Source: Nocardia brasiliensis NBRC 14402 (GTDB lineage: Bacteria > Actinomycetota > Actinomycetes > Mycobacteriales > Mycobacteriaceae). From it: DNA of 64,000 bases. The stretch spans positions 1 through 64,000 of the forward strand of contig NZ_BAFT02000010.1 in the NCBI RefSeq assembly GCF_000308475.2, read 5' to 3'. Shown here in pieces: positions 49,709 to 56,666 of the stretch. The translations under genes were made by a program, and so were the position numbers. The stretch's first letter is position 1. Every line of letters starts with the position of its first letter. The notes under the pieces are model-generated. The model was not told the DNA's origin. It worked only from the letters and a program-made list of their open reading frames with translations, and ran no database searches.

Positions 49709-49776
49709 GGCAACCCCCTATCGTTCGCCCCTCATCCGACGGCCTGCCCCGGCGGTGAATTCACTACGCTGCGGAT

Positions 49777-50949
49777 ATGCCTCCGCAACCCGCCACCGTT
49801 GCCCGCCTGCGCCCGTTCGCCGCCACGATCTTCGCCGAGATGACCGAGCTCGCGGTGCGTCACGACGCGGTCAATCTCGGCCAGGGTTTCCCGGATACCG
49901 ACGGGCCCGCGGGGATGCTCGAGGTGGCCCGGCAGTCCATCGCCGACGGCCTCAACCAGTACCCGCCGGGCCGCGGCAGGCCCGAACTGCGCCGCGCCGT
50001 CGCCGCCGACCGGGCCCGCCGCTACGGCACCGAGTACGACCCCGACAGCGAGGTGCTGGTGACGGTCGGCGCGACGGAGGCGATCGCCGCCGCGATCCTC
50101 GGCCTGGTCGAGCCGGGCGCGGAAGTGGTACTGATCGAGCCGTACTACGACTCCTACGCCGCGGCGGTCGCACTGGCCGGCGCCCAGCGGCGGACCGCGC
50201 ACCTGGTCGCCGACGGCGACCGCTTCGTGCTCGACCTGGACAGCCTGCGCGCCGCCGTCACCCCGGCCACCAGGATGCTGGTGGTCAACTCGCCGCACAA
50301 CCCGACCGGCACCGTGCTGGGCCGGGCCGACCTGCAGGCCATCGCCGAAATCGCCTGCGAGCACGATCTTCTGGTGCTCACCGACGAGGTGTACGAGCAC
50401 CTGGTGTTCGACGGCACCGAGCACATCAGCCTGGCCACGCTGCCGGGCATGGCCGCACGCACCGTCGTGGTGTCCAGCGCGGCAAAGACTTTCAACGTCA
50501 CTGGCTGGAAGATCGGCTGGGCGTGCGGCCCCAAGGAATTGATCGACGGTGTGCTCGCGGCCAAGCAATTCCTGACCTTCGTCGGCGGCGGACCCTTCCA
50601 GCCCGCGATCGCGCACGCGCTGAACAACGAACTGGACTGGGTGGCCGGGCTGCGCGAAGACCTGTCCGCCAAGCGACTTCGCCTCTCCGCCGCGCTCGCC
50701 GACACCGGTTTCGACGTCACCTACAGCGCGGGCGGCTATTTCGTCTGCGGCGACGTCACCCCGCTCGGCACGGCCGACGGTCTGGCCTTCTGCCGCGAGC
50801 TGCCGAAGCGGCTCGGCGTCGCCGCGGTGCCGCTCAGCGTGTTCGCCGACGACACCGCCGCGTGGAACCACCTCGTGCGCTTCACCTTCTGCAAGCGCGA
50901 CGAGACGATCGATGAGGGTGTGCGCCGGTTGCGCGCGGGCATTCGCTGA
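49777..50949 (+). CDS. dapC: N-succinyldiaminopimelate aminotransferase (DapC-like)
   Basis: A 390-residue class I/II PLP aminotransferase, very similar to M. tuberculosis DapC (Rv0858c), which makes N-succinyl-L,L-DAP in lysine and peptidoglycan synthesis. Motifs are NLGQGFPDTDGP, VTVGATEAIAAAILG, INSPHNPTG-like VVNSPHNPTGTV, LTDEVYEHLVF and the PLP lysine in SSAAKTFNVTGWKIGW (about 236). TACGCT lies 6 nt before ATG 49777. It is the right-hand flank of the interrupted Rv0858c-Rv0861c locus. Confidence 0.92.
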   Translation: MPPQPATVARLRPFAATIFAEMTELAVRHDAVNLGQGFPDTDGPAGMLEVARQSIADGLNQYPPGRGRPELRRAVAADRARRYGTEYDPDSEVLVTVGATEAIAAAILGLVEPGAEVVLIEPYYDSYAAAVALAGAQRRTAHLVADGDRFVLDLDSLRAAVTPATRMLVVNSPHNPTGTVLGRADLQAIAEIACEHDLLVLTDEVYEHLVFDGTEHISLATLPGMAARTVVVSSAAKTFNVTGWKIGWACGPKELIDGVLAAKQFLTFVGGGPFQPAIAHALNNELDWVAGLREDLSAKRLRLSAALADTGFDVTYSAGGYFVCGDVTPLGTADGLAFCRELPKRLGVAAVPLSVFADDTAAWNHLVRFTFCKRDETIDEGVRRLRAGIR

Positions 50950-50965
50950 TGAAGAGGTGAAAACC

Positions 50966-50996
50966 TTGACATCCCCTGTCAGTATTTGCTGGCAGG
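50966..50996. promoter_or_regulatory. Possible operator/promoter before the DHFR-like gene
   Basis: TTGACA (50966-50971) resembles a -35 element, and CCTGTCAG (50975-50982) with CTGGCAGG (50989-50996) form a nearly perfect inverted repeat with 6-nt spacing. No -10 at a standard distance was identified. Confidence 0.35.
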
Positions 50997-51005
50997 GTAG
51001 GTCGC

Positions 51006-51569
51006 ATGGTGACGCAATATTTCACGGCGACGACTCTCGACGGCTATCTCGCGGACGAACACAACTCGCTCGACTGGCTGTTCACGGTCGCGGGCGCCGA
51101 CGAGATGGCCGAGCAGAACGTCGACGAATTCATCGGCGGCGTCGGTGCGATGTGCATGGGCGCGACCACCTACGAGTGGATCCTGGCCAACGACGAACCC
51201 GAGAACTGGCACAAGTCCTACGGCGAGCTCCCGTGCTGGGTCTTCACCCACCGCGAGCTGCCCGCACTGCCGGACGCGAACCTGCGTTTCGTATCCGGCG
51301 CGGTCGAGCCGGTGCACCGGGACATGGTCGCGGCGGCCGGTGATCGCAATGTCTGGGTGCTCGGCGGCGGTGAGCTGGTCGGTCAGTTCGCCGACGCCGG
51401 CCTGCTGGACGAGATCATCGCGGGCGTCGCGCCGGTCACCCTCGGCGCCGGTGCGCCGCTGCTGCCCCGGCGCATCCTTTCCGATCGGCTGGAACTCGTC
51501 GATGTCACCCGGATCGGACAGTTCGCCCAGCTGACCTACCGACTGAAGTCCGAGACCGGGTCTAGGTGA
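51006..51569 (+). CDS. RibD/DHFR-fold reductase family protein
   Basis: A 187-residue protein with the dihydrofolate-reductase-like fold of the RibD C-terminal group: TATTLDGYLADEHNSLDWLF, GAMCMGATTYEWIL, GDRNVWVLGGGELVGQFADAGLLDE and VTLGAGAPLLPRR are typical. Members use NADPH, but the substrate of this stand-alone form is unknown and it is unlikely to be the housekeeping DHFR. ATG 51006 follows a possible operator hairpin. Confidence 0.85.
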   Translation: MVTQYFTATTLDGYLADEHNSLDWLFTVAGADEMAEQNVDEFIGGVGAMCMGATTYEWILANDEPENWHKSYGELPCWVFTHRELPALPDANLRFVSGAVEPVHRDMVAAAGDRNVWVLGGGELVGQFADAGLLDEIIAGVAPVTLGAGAPLLPRRILSDRLELVDVTRIGQFAQLTYRLKSETGSR

Positions 51570-52263
51570 GATGTCCGCGTGGTTCCGGTCGCCGGCGCGC
51601 CTGCGGCGCCCGCCAGCGGAAACGCAGGGCGAGAAGGCGAAATCCGATGGCGCCCAGCGCCGCCAGCGCACCGGTCCACGCGCGATACAGCTCGAAATGC
51701 AACAGCACCGCGGTACAGATCGCGCCGAGCAGCGCGGGCACGGCGTAGATCTGGTCGGGCCGAAGCACATTCGGCGTCTGGCCGCCGAGCAGGTCGCGGA
51801 TGACACCGCCGCCGATCGCGGTGACCAGGCCGAGCAGCGCCGCCGAGGGCGCGCCGGCACCCGCGGTGTAGGCGACGACAGTGCCTGTCACACAGAACAA
51901 TCCGAGGCCGAACGCGTCGGCCACCTCGAGCGGCCCTTTGGTGAGCCGGCGCGGCGGATGCCAGAAGAAGATCACCAAGGCGGCGAGCAGGGCGGTCCAC
52001 AGATAGCTCAGGTCCACGAAGGCGGCGGGTGGGGTCCGACCGATCAGCAGGTCGCGGATGACCCCGCCGCCGAGCGCCGTACTGCACGCCAGCACGACGA
52101 TCCCGAAGATGTCGAAATCCCGGCGCACCGCGAGCAGCGCACCCGAACTCGCGAACGCGAACACCCCGAACAACTCCCCGAGATGCTGCACCGCACCGAC
52201 CGCCGAGCCGAAATACCCGGCCAGCGCCACACTCTCAGCACCGAATTGCACCATGCCGCTCAC
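51562..52263 (-). CDS. TRIC-family membrane channel protein
   Basis: A 233-residue membrane protein of about seven helices with the two conserved repeats CSTALGGGVIRDLLIG and VTAIGGGVIRDLLGG, the signature of bacterial TRIC (UPF0126) cation channels, plus TPPAAFVDLSYLW and TPNVLRPDQIYAVPA. It converges on the DHFR-like gene with an 8-bp overlap of the coding ends. Likely start GTG 52263. Confidence 0.88.
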   Translation of the reverse strand: MSGMVQFGAESVALAGYFGSAVGAVQHLGELFGVFAFASSGALLAVRRDFDIFGIVVLACSTALGGGVIRDLLIGRTPPAAFVDLSYLWTALLAALVIFFWHPPRRLTKGPLEVADAFGLGLFCVTGTVVAYTAGAGAPSAALLGLVTAIGGGVIRDLLGGQTPNVLRPDQIYAVPALLGAICTAVLLHFELYRAWTGALAALGAIGFRLLALRFRWRAPQARRRPEPRGHLT

Positions 52264-52317
52264 CGTGCCATACCCGGCCCCGTCCGGCCGCCCGCCACGA
52301 GCGGCCGAACGAGCAGG

Positions 52318-52962
52318 TCAGGCCGGGGTGGGCCGAGCGCGGTCGGTGGCGACGAGCACGGCGATGACGCCGAGCATCGTGCCCATCAGGTAGCGCTGCA
52401 CGCGCAGCCAGAGCGGACGACCGGTCAGGAACGTCGCGATGCCGCCCGCACCGAGCACGATCAGGCCGTTCACGGTCAGGGCCACCGCGATCTGCACCGC
52501 GCCGAGGCACAGGCTCTGCAACCAGACCTGGCCGTGATCGGGCACCACGAACTGCGGGATCAGCGCCATGTACATGATCGCGATCTTCGGGTTCAGCAGA
52601 TTGGTGACCAGGCCCATGGTGAACAGCCGCCGTGCCGGGTCCGGGGCCAGCGCCGCGGGCGCGAACACCGAGGTCCCGCCGGGTCGCAATGCCTGCCACG
52701 CCAGCCACAGCAGATAGGCCGCCCCGGCGAGCTTCACCGCCAGGTAGAGACCGGGCACCACCGCGAAAACGGCGGTGATCCCGGCGGCGGCCGCGAGGAG
52801 GTACACCCCGAATCCCGCGGCTACACCGCCGAGCGAGACCAGTCCGGCCCGCCTGCCCTGCGCCACGGTGCGCGACACCAGATACATCATGTTCGGCCCC
52901 GGCGTCAGCACCATGCCCAACGCCACCGCCGCCACCCCGAACACCGCCGCCATCTCGATCAC
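52318..52962 (-). CDS. LysE-family exporter
   Basis: A 214-residue six-helix exporter with GMVLTPGPNMMYLVSRTVAQG near the N-terminus and NLLNPKIAIMYMALIPQFV as the second signature. Substrate unknown; it is a different paralogue from the one at 42042. GTG 52962 or ATG 52953 start the family-like region; the open frame to 53169 overlaps the methyltransferase on the other strand and is not used. Confidence 0.85.
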   Translation of the reverse strand: MIEMAAVFGVAAVALGMVLTPGPNMMYLVSRTVAQGRRAGLVSLGGVAAGFGVYLLAAAAGITAVFAVVPGLYLAVKLAGAAYLLWLAWQALRPGGTSVFAPAALAPDPARRLFTMGLVTNLLNPKIAIMYMALIPQFVVPDHGQVWLQSLCLGAVQIAVALTVNGLIVLGAGGIATFLTGRPLWLRVQRYLMGTMLGVIAVLVATDRARPTPA

Positions 52963-53077
52963 GCTGCCGATTCTCGCCGAACCGCGGGCCGCGCGTCGCG
53001 GTCCACTTTCCGGTCGCTGGCCTTTCGACCGGCGCAAACGACGCCCGGCGGCGCCGTTCCCGTCGTACATTGCGACC

Positions 53078-53620
53078 ATGGCTGACGACCGGCGGTTCGG
53101 ATGGATGGTCGATGTCATGGGCGTTCGGCCCACCGAGCTGATCCTCGAAATCGGCCCTGGGTCGAGCAACTCGATCGCCTATCTCGCCGCGCGGGCGACC
53201 GACGGGCGCGTCGTGGGCATCGATCGTTCCGCGACAGCGATCCGGCGGGCCACGAAAACCCATGCCGCGCTGATTGATTCAGGGCAGGTCCGGCTGGCGC
53301 AGGCGAGCCTCGCCGATCTCGACCCGGCCCGGTTCCTGACCGAGCATGCCTGCGGCGCAGCGGGTTTCGACAAGATCCTGGCGGTCAACGTCAACACGTT
53401 CTGGACGAAACGACCGGTCGCCGAACTCGCGCTGCTGCGAAGGCTGCTCGCGCCGGGCGGCATGCTGTGCCTCTTCTACGGTTACGGCGCACCGGAAACC
53501 ACGAGCACCAGCCCGAAACCCCCGCCCGGCGAGCTCCGCGAACATCTCGCCGACGCGGGGTTCGCCGTGCGCGTGGTCACCGCCGGTGACCTGCTCGGCG
53601 TCTTCGCCACTGCGGAATGA
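53078..53620 (+). CDS. Class I SAM-dependent methyltransferase
   Basis: A 180-residue methyltransferase with the SAM-binding motif LILEIGPGSSNSIAYLA (about 21-37), VVGIDRSATAIRRA (motif II), and DKILAVNVNTFW plus LAPGGMLCLFYGYG (post-motif regions). It is short and has no substrate domain, so the target is unknown. ATG 53078 fits the family start; the longer upstream frame lies inside the divergent LysE promoter. Confidence 0.8.
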   Translation: MADDRRFGWMVDVMGVRPTELILEIGPGSSNSIAYLAARATDGRVVGIDRSATAIRRATKTHAALIDSGQVRLAQASLADLDPARFLTEHACGAAGFDKILAVNVNTFWTKRPVAELALLRRLLAPGGMLCLFYGYGAPETTSTSPKPPPGELREHLADAGFAVRVVTAGDLLGVFATAE

Positions 53621-53674
53621 CCGACGGTCCGGCTGCCCGCGCATACCTGCGGGCAGCCGAAACCGGCACGGCCG

Positions 53675-54814
53675 TCAACGATTACGGCGCTGCGCGACCG
53701 CGTCGGCCAAGCGATCGAGCTGGCTCGCGGTGGTCTCCCAGTCCAGGCAGGCGTCGGTGATGGACTGCCCGTAGGTGAGATCGGCGGCCTTACCGAGGGT
53801 GAGGTCCTGCCGGCCCGCCACGAGGAAGCTCTCCAGCATCACACCGACCACGCCGGGTTCGCCCGCCGCCAGCCGCTCGGCGATATCGGTCACCACGTCG
53901 ACCTGCTTGTTGTGGTCCTTGTTGCTGTTGCCGTGGCTGGCGTCGACCACGAGTCGTTGCGGCAGCGCCGCCTTCTCCAGTCGCAGGCAGGCCTCGGCCA
54001 CCGAGGCGGCGTCGTAGTTCGGGCCGGTGCTGCCGCCGCGCAGGATCACGTGGCAGTCCGGGTTGCCGGTGGTGCGGATCAGCGCGGCCCGGCCGTCGAG
54101 ATCGGTACCCGGGAACACATGGCTGGCCGCCGCGGCGCGGACGCCGTCCACGGCCACCTGCACGTCACCGTCGGTGCCGTTCTTGATGCCCACCGGCATG
54201 GACAGCGCGCTGCTCAGCTGCCGATGCACCTGACTGGCCGCGGTGCGCGCCCCGATGGCGCCGTAGGAGACCAGGTCCGCGATGTACTGCGGGGTGATCG
54301 GATCGAGGAACTCGCACGCCACCGGCAGGCCGAGCGCGGTGATGTCGACCAGCACCTTGCGGCCGATGCCGAGGCCGGTGTTGACGTCGAAGGAGCCGTC
54401 CAGGTGCGGATCGTTGATCAGGCCCTTCCAGCCGAGCGTGGTGCGGGGTTTCTCGAAGTACACCCGCATCACCACGTGCAGCCGGTCGTCCAGCTCAGCC
54501 GCCTTGGCAGCCAGCCGGCGGGCGTAGTCGAGCGCCGCGGCGGGATCGTGCACCGAGCACGGGCCGACGATCACCATGAGGCGATCGTCGGCGCCGTTCA
54601 GTACGTCGACAGTGGCGGCGCGGCCCTTGCGGACGGTGCCGGCCAGCTCGTCGGTGATCGGGTGCACGCGACGGACCTCGGCGGGCGAGCGCAGCGGGCT
54701 GACGCTCATGGTGCGTTGGTCATCGAGGTCAGCGTGCATCGCGCAGCGATTCGATGAGGGGTGGTGGCCGGGCGACGGGTGGGCACGCGGATCTATATCG
54801 GCAGCTCGTGTCAT
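53675..54814 (-). CDS. aroG: Class I 3-deoxy-7-phosphoheptulonate (DAHP) synthase
   Basis: A 379-residue type I DAHP synthase, condensing PEP and erythrose-4-phosphate at the head of the shikimate pathway. Motifs: MVIVGPCSVHDPAAALDYA, VMRVYFEKPRTTLGWKGL, LLPVACEFLDPITPQY-like segment, AIGARTAASQVHR, GIKNGTDGD, VILRGGSTGPNYD and VDASHGNSNKDH. ATG 54814 follows AAAAGGAA at 7 nt; ATG 54739 is a weaker alternative. Upstream lies an attenuator with an aromatic leader peptide, described separately. The enzyme is of the Escherichia AroF/G/H class, distinct from the type II enzyme of mycobacteria. Confidence 0.93.
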   Translation of the reverse strand: MTRAADIDPRAHPSPGHHPSSNRCAMHADLDDQRTMSVSPLRSPAEVRRVHPITDELAGTVRKGRAATVDVLNGADDRLMVIVGPCSVHDPAAALDYARRLAAKAAELDDRLHVVMRVYFEKPRTTLGWKGLINDPHLDGSFDVNTGLGIGRKVLVDITALGLPVACEFLDPITPQYIADLVSYGAIGARTAASQVHRQLSSALSMPVGIKNGTDGDVQVAVDGVRAAAASHVFPGTDLDGRAALIRTTGNPDCHVILRGGSTGPNYDAASVAEACLRLEKAALPQRLVVDASHGNSNKDHNKQVDVVTDIAERLAAGEPGVVGVMLESFLVAGRQDLTLGKAADLTYGQSITDACLDWETTASQLDRLADAVAQRRNR

Positions 54815-54853
54815 CGTGGGTTCCTTTTCTTCGGCCGACCCACGGACGTGAAA

Positions 54854-54885
54854 CCCCGTCGAGCCGGTCCATATCCGGCTCGGGG
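54854..54885 (-). terminator. Attenuator terminator before aroG
   Basis: Read on the minus strand, CCCCGAGCCGG pairs with CCGGCTC and, past a 3-nt bulge (GAC), GGGG; a TTT run follows. It lies 11 nt after the leader-peptide stop and 39 nt before aroG. A competing 6-bp pairing of GGGTGG (54883-54888) with CCACCC (54924-54929) could form an antiterminator. Confidence 0.65.
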
Positions 54886-54895
54886 TGGAATGTCG

Positions 54896-54967
54896 TCAGC
54901 GCATGTGGTTGCCGCAGACCAGCCCACCCAGGGCCGGCTTGCTAAACCAGAAATACGCGCGCTGCAC
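54896..54967 (-). CDS. Aromatic leader peptide of the aroG attenuator
   Basis: A 23-codon ORF begins at GTG 54967, exactly 7 nt after a TACAGT -10 element (54980-54975, extended -10 TGG), and contains Tyr-Phe-Trp-Phe as codons 5-8. It ends TGA at 54896, just before the terminator hairpin. This is the classical design of ribosome-mediated attenuation by aromatic amino acids. In Corynebacterium glutamicum a comparable leader (aroR) precedes a DAHP synthase gene. The peptide itself is probably not functional. Confidence 0.72.
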   Translation of the reverse strand: MQRAYFWFSKPALGGLVCGNHMR

Positions 54968-54974
54968 GTCGGCG

Positions 54975-54980
54975 ACTGTA
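54975..54980 (-). promoter_or_regulatory. -10 element of the aroG leader
   Basis: TACAGT on the minus strand, preceded by TGG (an extended -10), 7 nt before the leader-peptide GTG. The -35 region would lie in the 3' end of the AhpD-like gene and is not recognisable. Confidence 0.55.
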
Positions 54981-54993
54981 CCAGGTCTGGAAT

Positions 54994-55464
54994 TCACCCC
55001 CATTGACCCGGGGTGTAGTCGCCCGCGGGGGTGCGGGCGATGACGTTCATCCGGTTCCAGGCGTTGATCATCGCGATGGCGGCGATGAGCGCGGCGATCT
55101 GGTCCTCGTCGTAGTGCTTCTGCACCTGCTGCCACACCTCGTCGCTGACGCCGCGGCCGTCACCGATGCGGGTGGCCTCCTCGGTCAGCGCCAGCGCGGC
55201 GCGCTCGGCATCGGTGAAGACGGTGGCCTCGGGCCAGGCCGCGACCAGATTGAGCCGCACCGAGGTCTCACCGGCGTGCGCGGCGTCCTTGGTGTGCATG
55301 TCGGTGCAGTAGCCGCAGCCGTTGATCTGGCTGGCCCGGATCTTGACCAGCTCGTAAGTCGCTGCGGGCAGCGTGGATTCGGCGACCACCCGGCCCGCCG
55401 TGTTCATGCGCTTGACGAAGCTGGCGGCGACGCGGTTGCCGAAGAGGTTGAAGCGAGCGCTCAT
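54994..55464 (-). CDS. Carboxymuconolactone decarboxylase/AhpD-like protein
   Basis: A 156-residue alkylhydroperoxidase-type helical protein with the AhpD CxxC site in QINGCGYCTDMHTKDAAHAG (about 48-58). Such proteins reduce peroxides with thiol partners or act on aromatic lactones. Family members next to ECF41 sigma factors are called COE proteins; the nearest such sigma (sigJ) is 5.3 kb away. ATG 55464 follows AGAAGG. The 3' end of this gene holds the promoter region of the aroG leader. Confidence 0.85.
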   Translation of the reverse strand: MSARFNLFGNRVAASFVKRMNTAGRVVAESTLPAATYELVKIRASQINGCGYCTDMHTKDAAHAGETSVRLNLVAAWPEATVFTDAERAALALTEEATRIGDGRGVSDEVWQQVQKHYDEDQIAALIAAIAMINAWNRMNVIARTPAGDYTPGQWG

Positions 55465-55618
55465 GATGTCTGCCTTCTTTCTGATTCGTGCCGTGCTGGG
55501 CGGTTCACAGAGATGACGAAGCAGCGCCGCGAGGTGTGACACCGATCGAGCAGTGACGTGGACCACGCACCGTCATACCGCTGGCAGATGCACCTCGTGA
55601 CGGCAGACGATGCGGACC

Positions 55619-56497
55619 CTACCTGCCGAAGTCGTAACTGACGCCGGTCAGTTTTTCCGACAGCTCCCACAGGCCCCGCGCGACGCCTTCGTCCCGGGAT
55701 GCCCTGGACGAACCCGAGACGCCGGGGTAGCCGCGCAATCCGCCGAACCTGGCCGGTCCGTAGTAGCCACCCGGCTCGACCTCGGTGGTGGCGACGTACA
55801 GCGTTGGCAGCGCGCCCATTTCGGCGCTCTGCGCGAGCACCCGGTTACCCAGCCACATCACCCGGTCCTGAATCGACTCGGTGTGCGACTGTAATTCGGT
55901 CGAGGCGTAGCCGGGATGCGCGGCGACCGAGATCGTCGGCGAGCCCGCGGCGGTGAGCCTGCGCTGCAGTTCGTAGGCGAACATCAGGTTGGCCAGCTTC
56001 GCCTGGCCATAGGCTTGCCAACGCTGGTACTTGCGGCGCTCCCAGTTCAAGTCGTCCAGGTCGATCTTGCCGATCACGTGCGCACCGCTGGCCACGGTGA
56101 CCACCCGCTGCGAGATCTTGGGCAGCAGTAGGCCGGTCAGCGCGAAATGCCCGAGATAGTTTGTGCCCACCTGCATTTCGAAGCCATCGGCGGTGCGCTG
56201 CTCGGGCAGCGCCATCACCCCGGCATTGTTGATCAGCACGTCGGCTCCCGCGGCGGCCGCCGCGAACTCGCGGATCGAGGCCAGGCTCGCCAGATCCAAC
56301 CGGCGCACGACCGCGCGCTCCCCCAGTTCCGCGGCCACGCGCTCGCCTTTGGCCACGTTCCGGCAAGCCAGCACCACCTGCGCCCCGGCGCGGACGAGCG
56401 CCCGTGCCGTGACGGCCCCCAGCCCGCTGTTCGCGCCGGTCACGATGAACGTGCGTCCGGTCTGATCGGGTATATCCGAGGTATCCCACCTGCTCAT
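55619..56497 (-). CDS. Short-chain dehydrogenase/reductase
   Basis: A 292-residue classical SDR: TGANSGLG nucleotide site (about 20-27), NNAGVMALP (about 87), catalytic Ser in VTVASGAH, and YGQAK with the catalytic Tyr-Lys. The C-terminal AHPGYASTELQSH resembles retinol-dehydrogenase-like and protochlorophyllide-reductase-like proteins. Substrate unknown. TAGACT lies 8 nt before ATG 56497, suggesting a leaderless transcript. It is divergent from nbtT but has no iron box of its own. Confidence 0.88.
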   Translation of the reverse strand: MSRWDTSDIPDQTGRTFIVTGANSGLGAVTARALVRAGAQVVLACRNVAKGERVAAELGERAVVRRLDLASLASIREFAAAAAGADVLINNAGVMALPEQRTADGFEMQVGTNYLGHFALTGLLLPKISQRVVTVASGAHVIGKIDLDDLNWERRKYQRWQAYGQAKLANLMFAYELQRRLTAAGSPTISVAAHPGYASTELQSHTESIQDRVMWLGNRVLAQSAEMGALPTLYVATTEVEPGGYYGPARFGGLRGYPGVSGSSRASRDEGVARGLWELSEKLTGVSYDFGR

Positions 56498-56595
56498 AGC
56501 CGAGAAGTCTAAACAAATTCACGCCCTTTCCCGAGGGTCGCGCGAGCCCCCGCAGCGACGGTCAGAGCCTTCGTAGCAGCACCGACCGCGGTGAG

Positions 56596-56614
56596 ATAGG
56601 GTTGCCTAACCTAT
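56596..56614. promoter_or_regulatory. IdeR-type iron box upstream of nbtT
   Basis: ATAGGGTTGCCTAACCTAT, a 19-bp near-palindrome matching the IdeR/DmdR consensus TTAGGTTAGGCTAACCTAA at 13 or more positions. It is 53 bp before the salicylate-AMP ligase start, consistent with repression by iron-loaded IdeR. Confidence 0.8.
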
Positions 56615-56666
56615 ATGCCGAGATCCTCCATCCGCGCTCGGCTCGAGTTATCTGTGAGGCAAGACC

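Noticed and set aside
50966..50971. Sigma-A promoter for the DHFR-like gene
   Set aside because: TTGACA is a perfect -35, but no -10 lies at 16-19 nt; kept only as a possible operator region.
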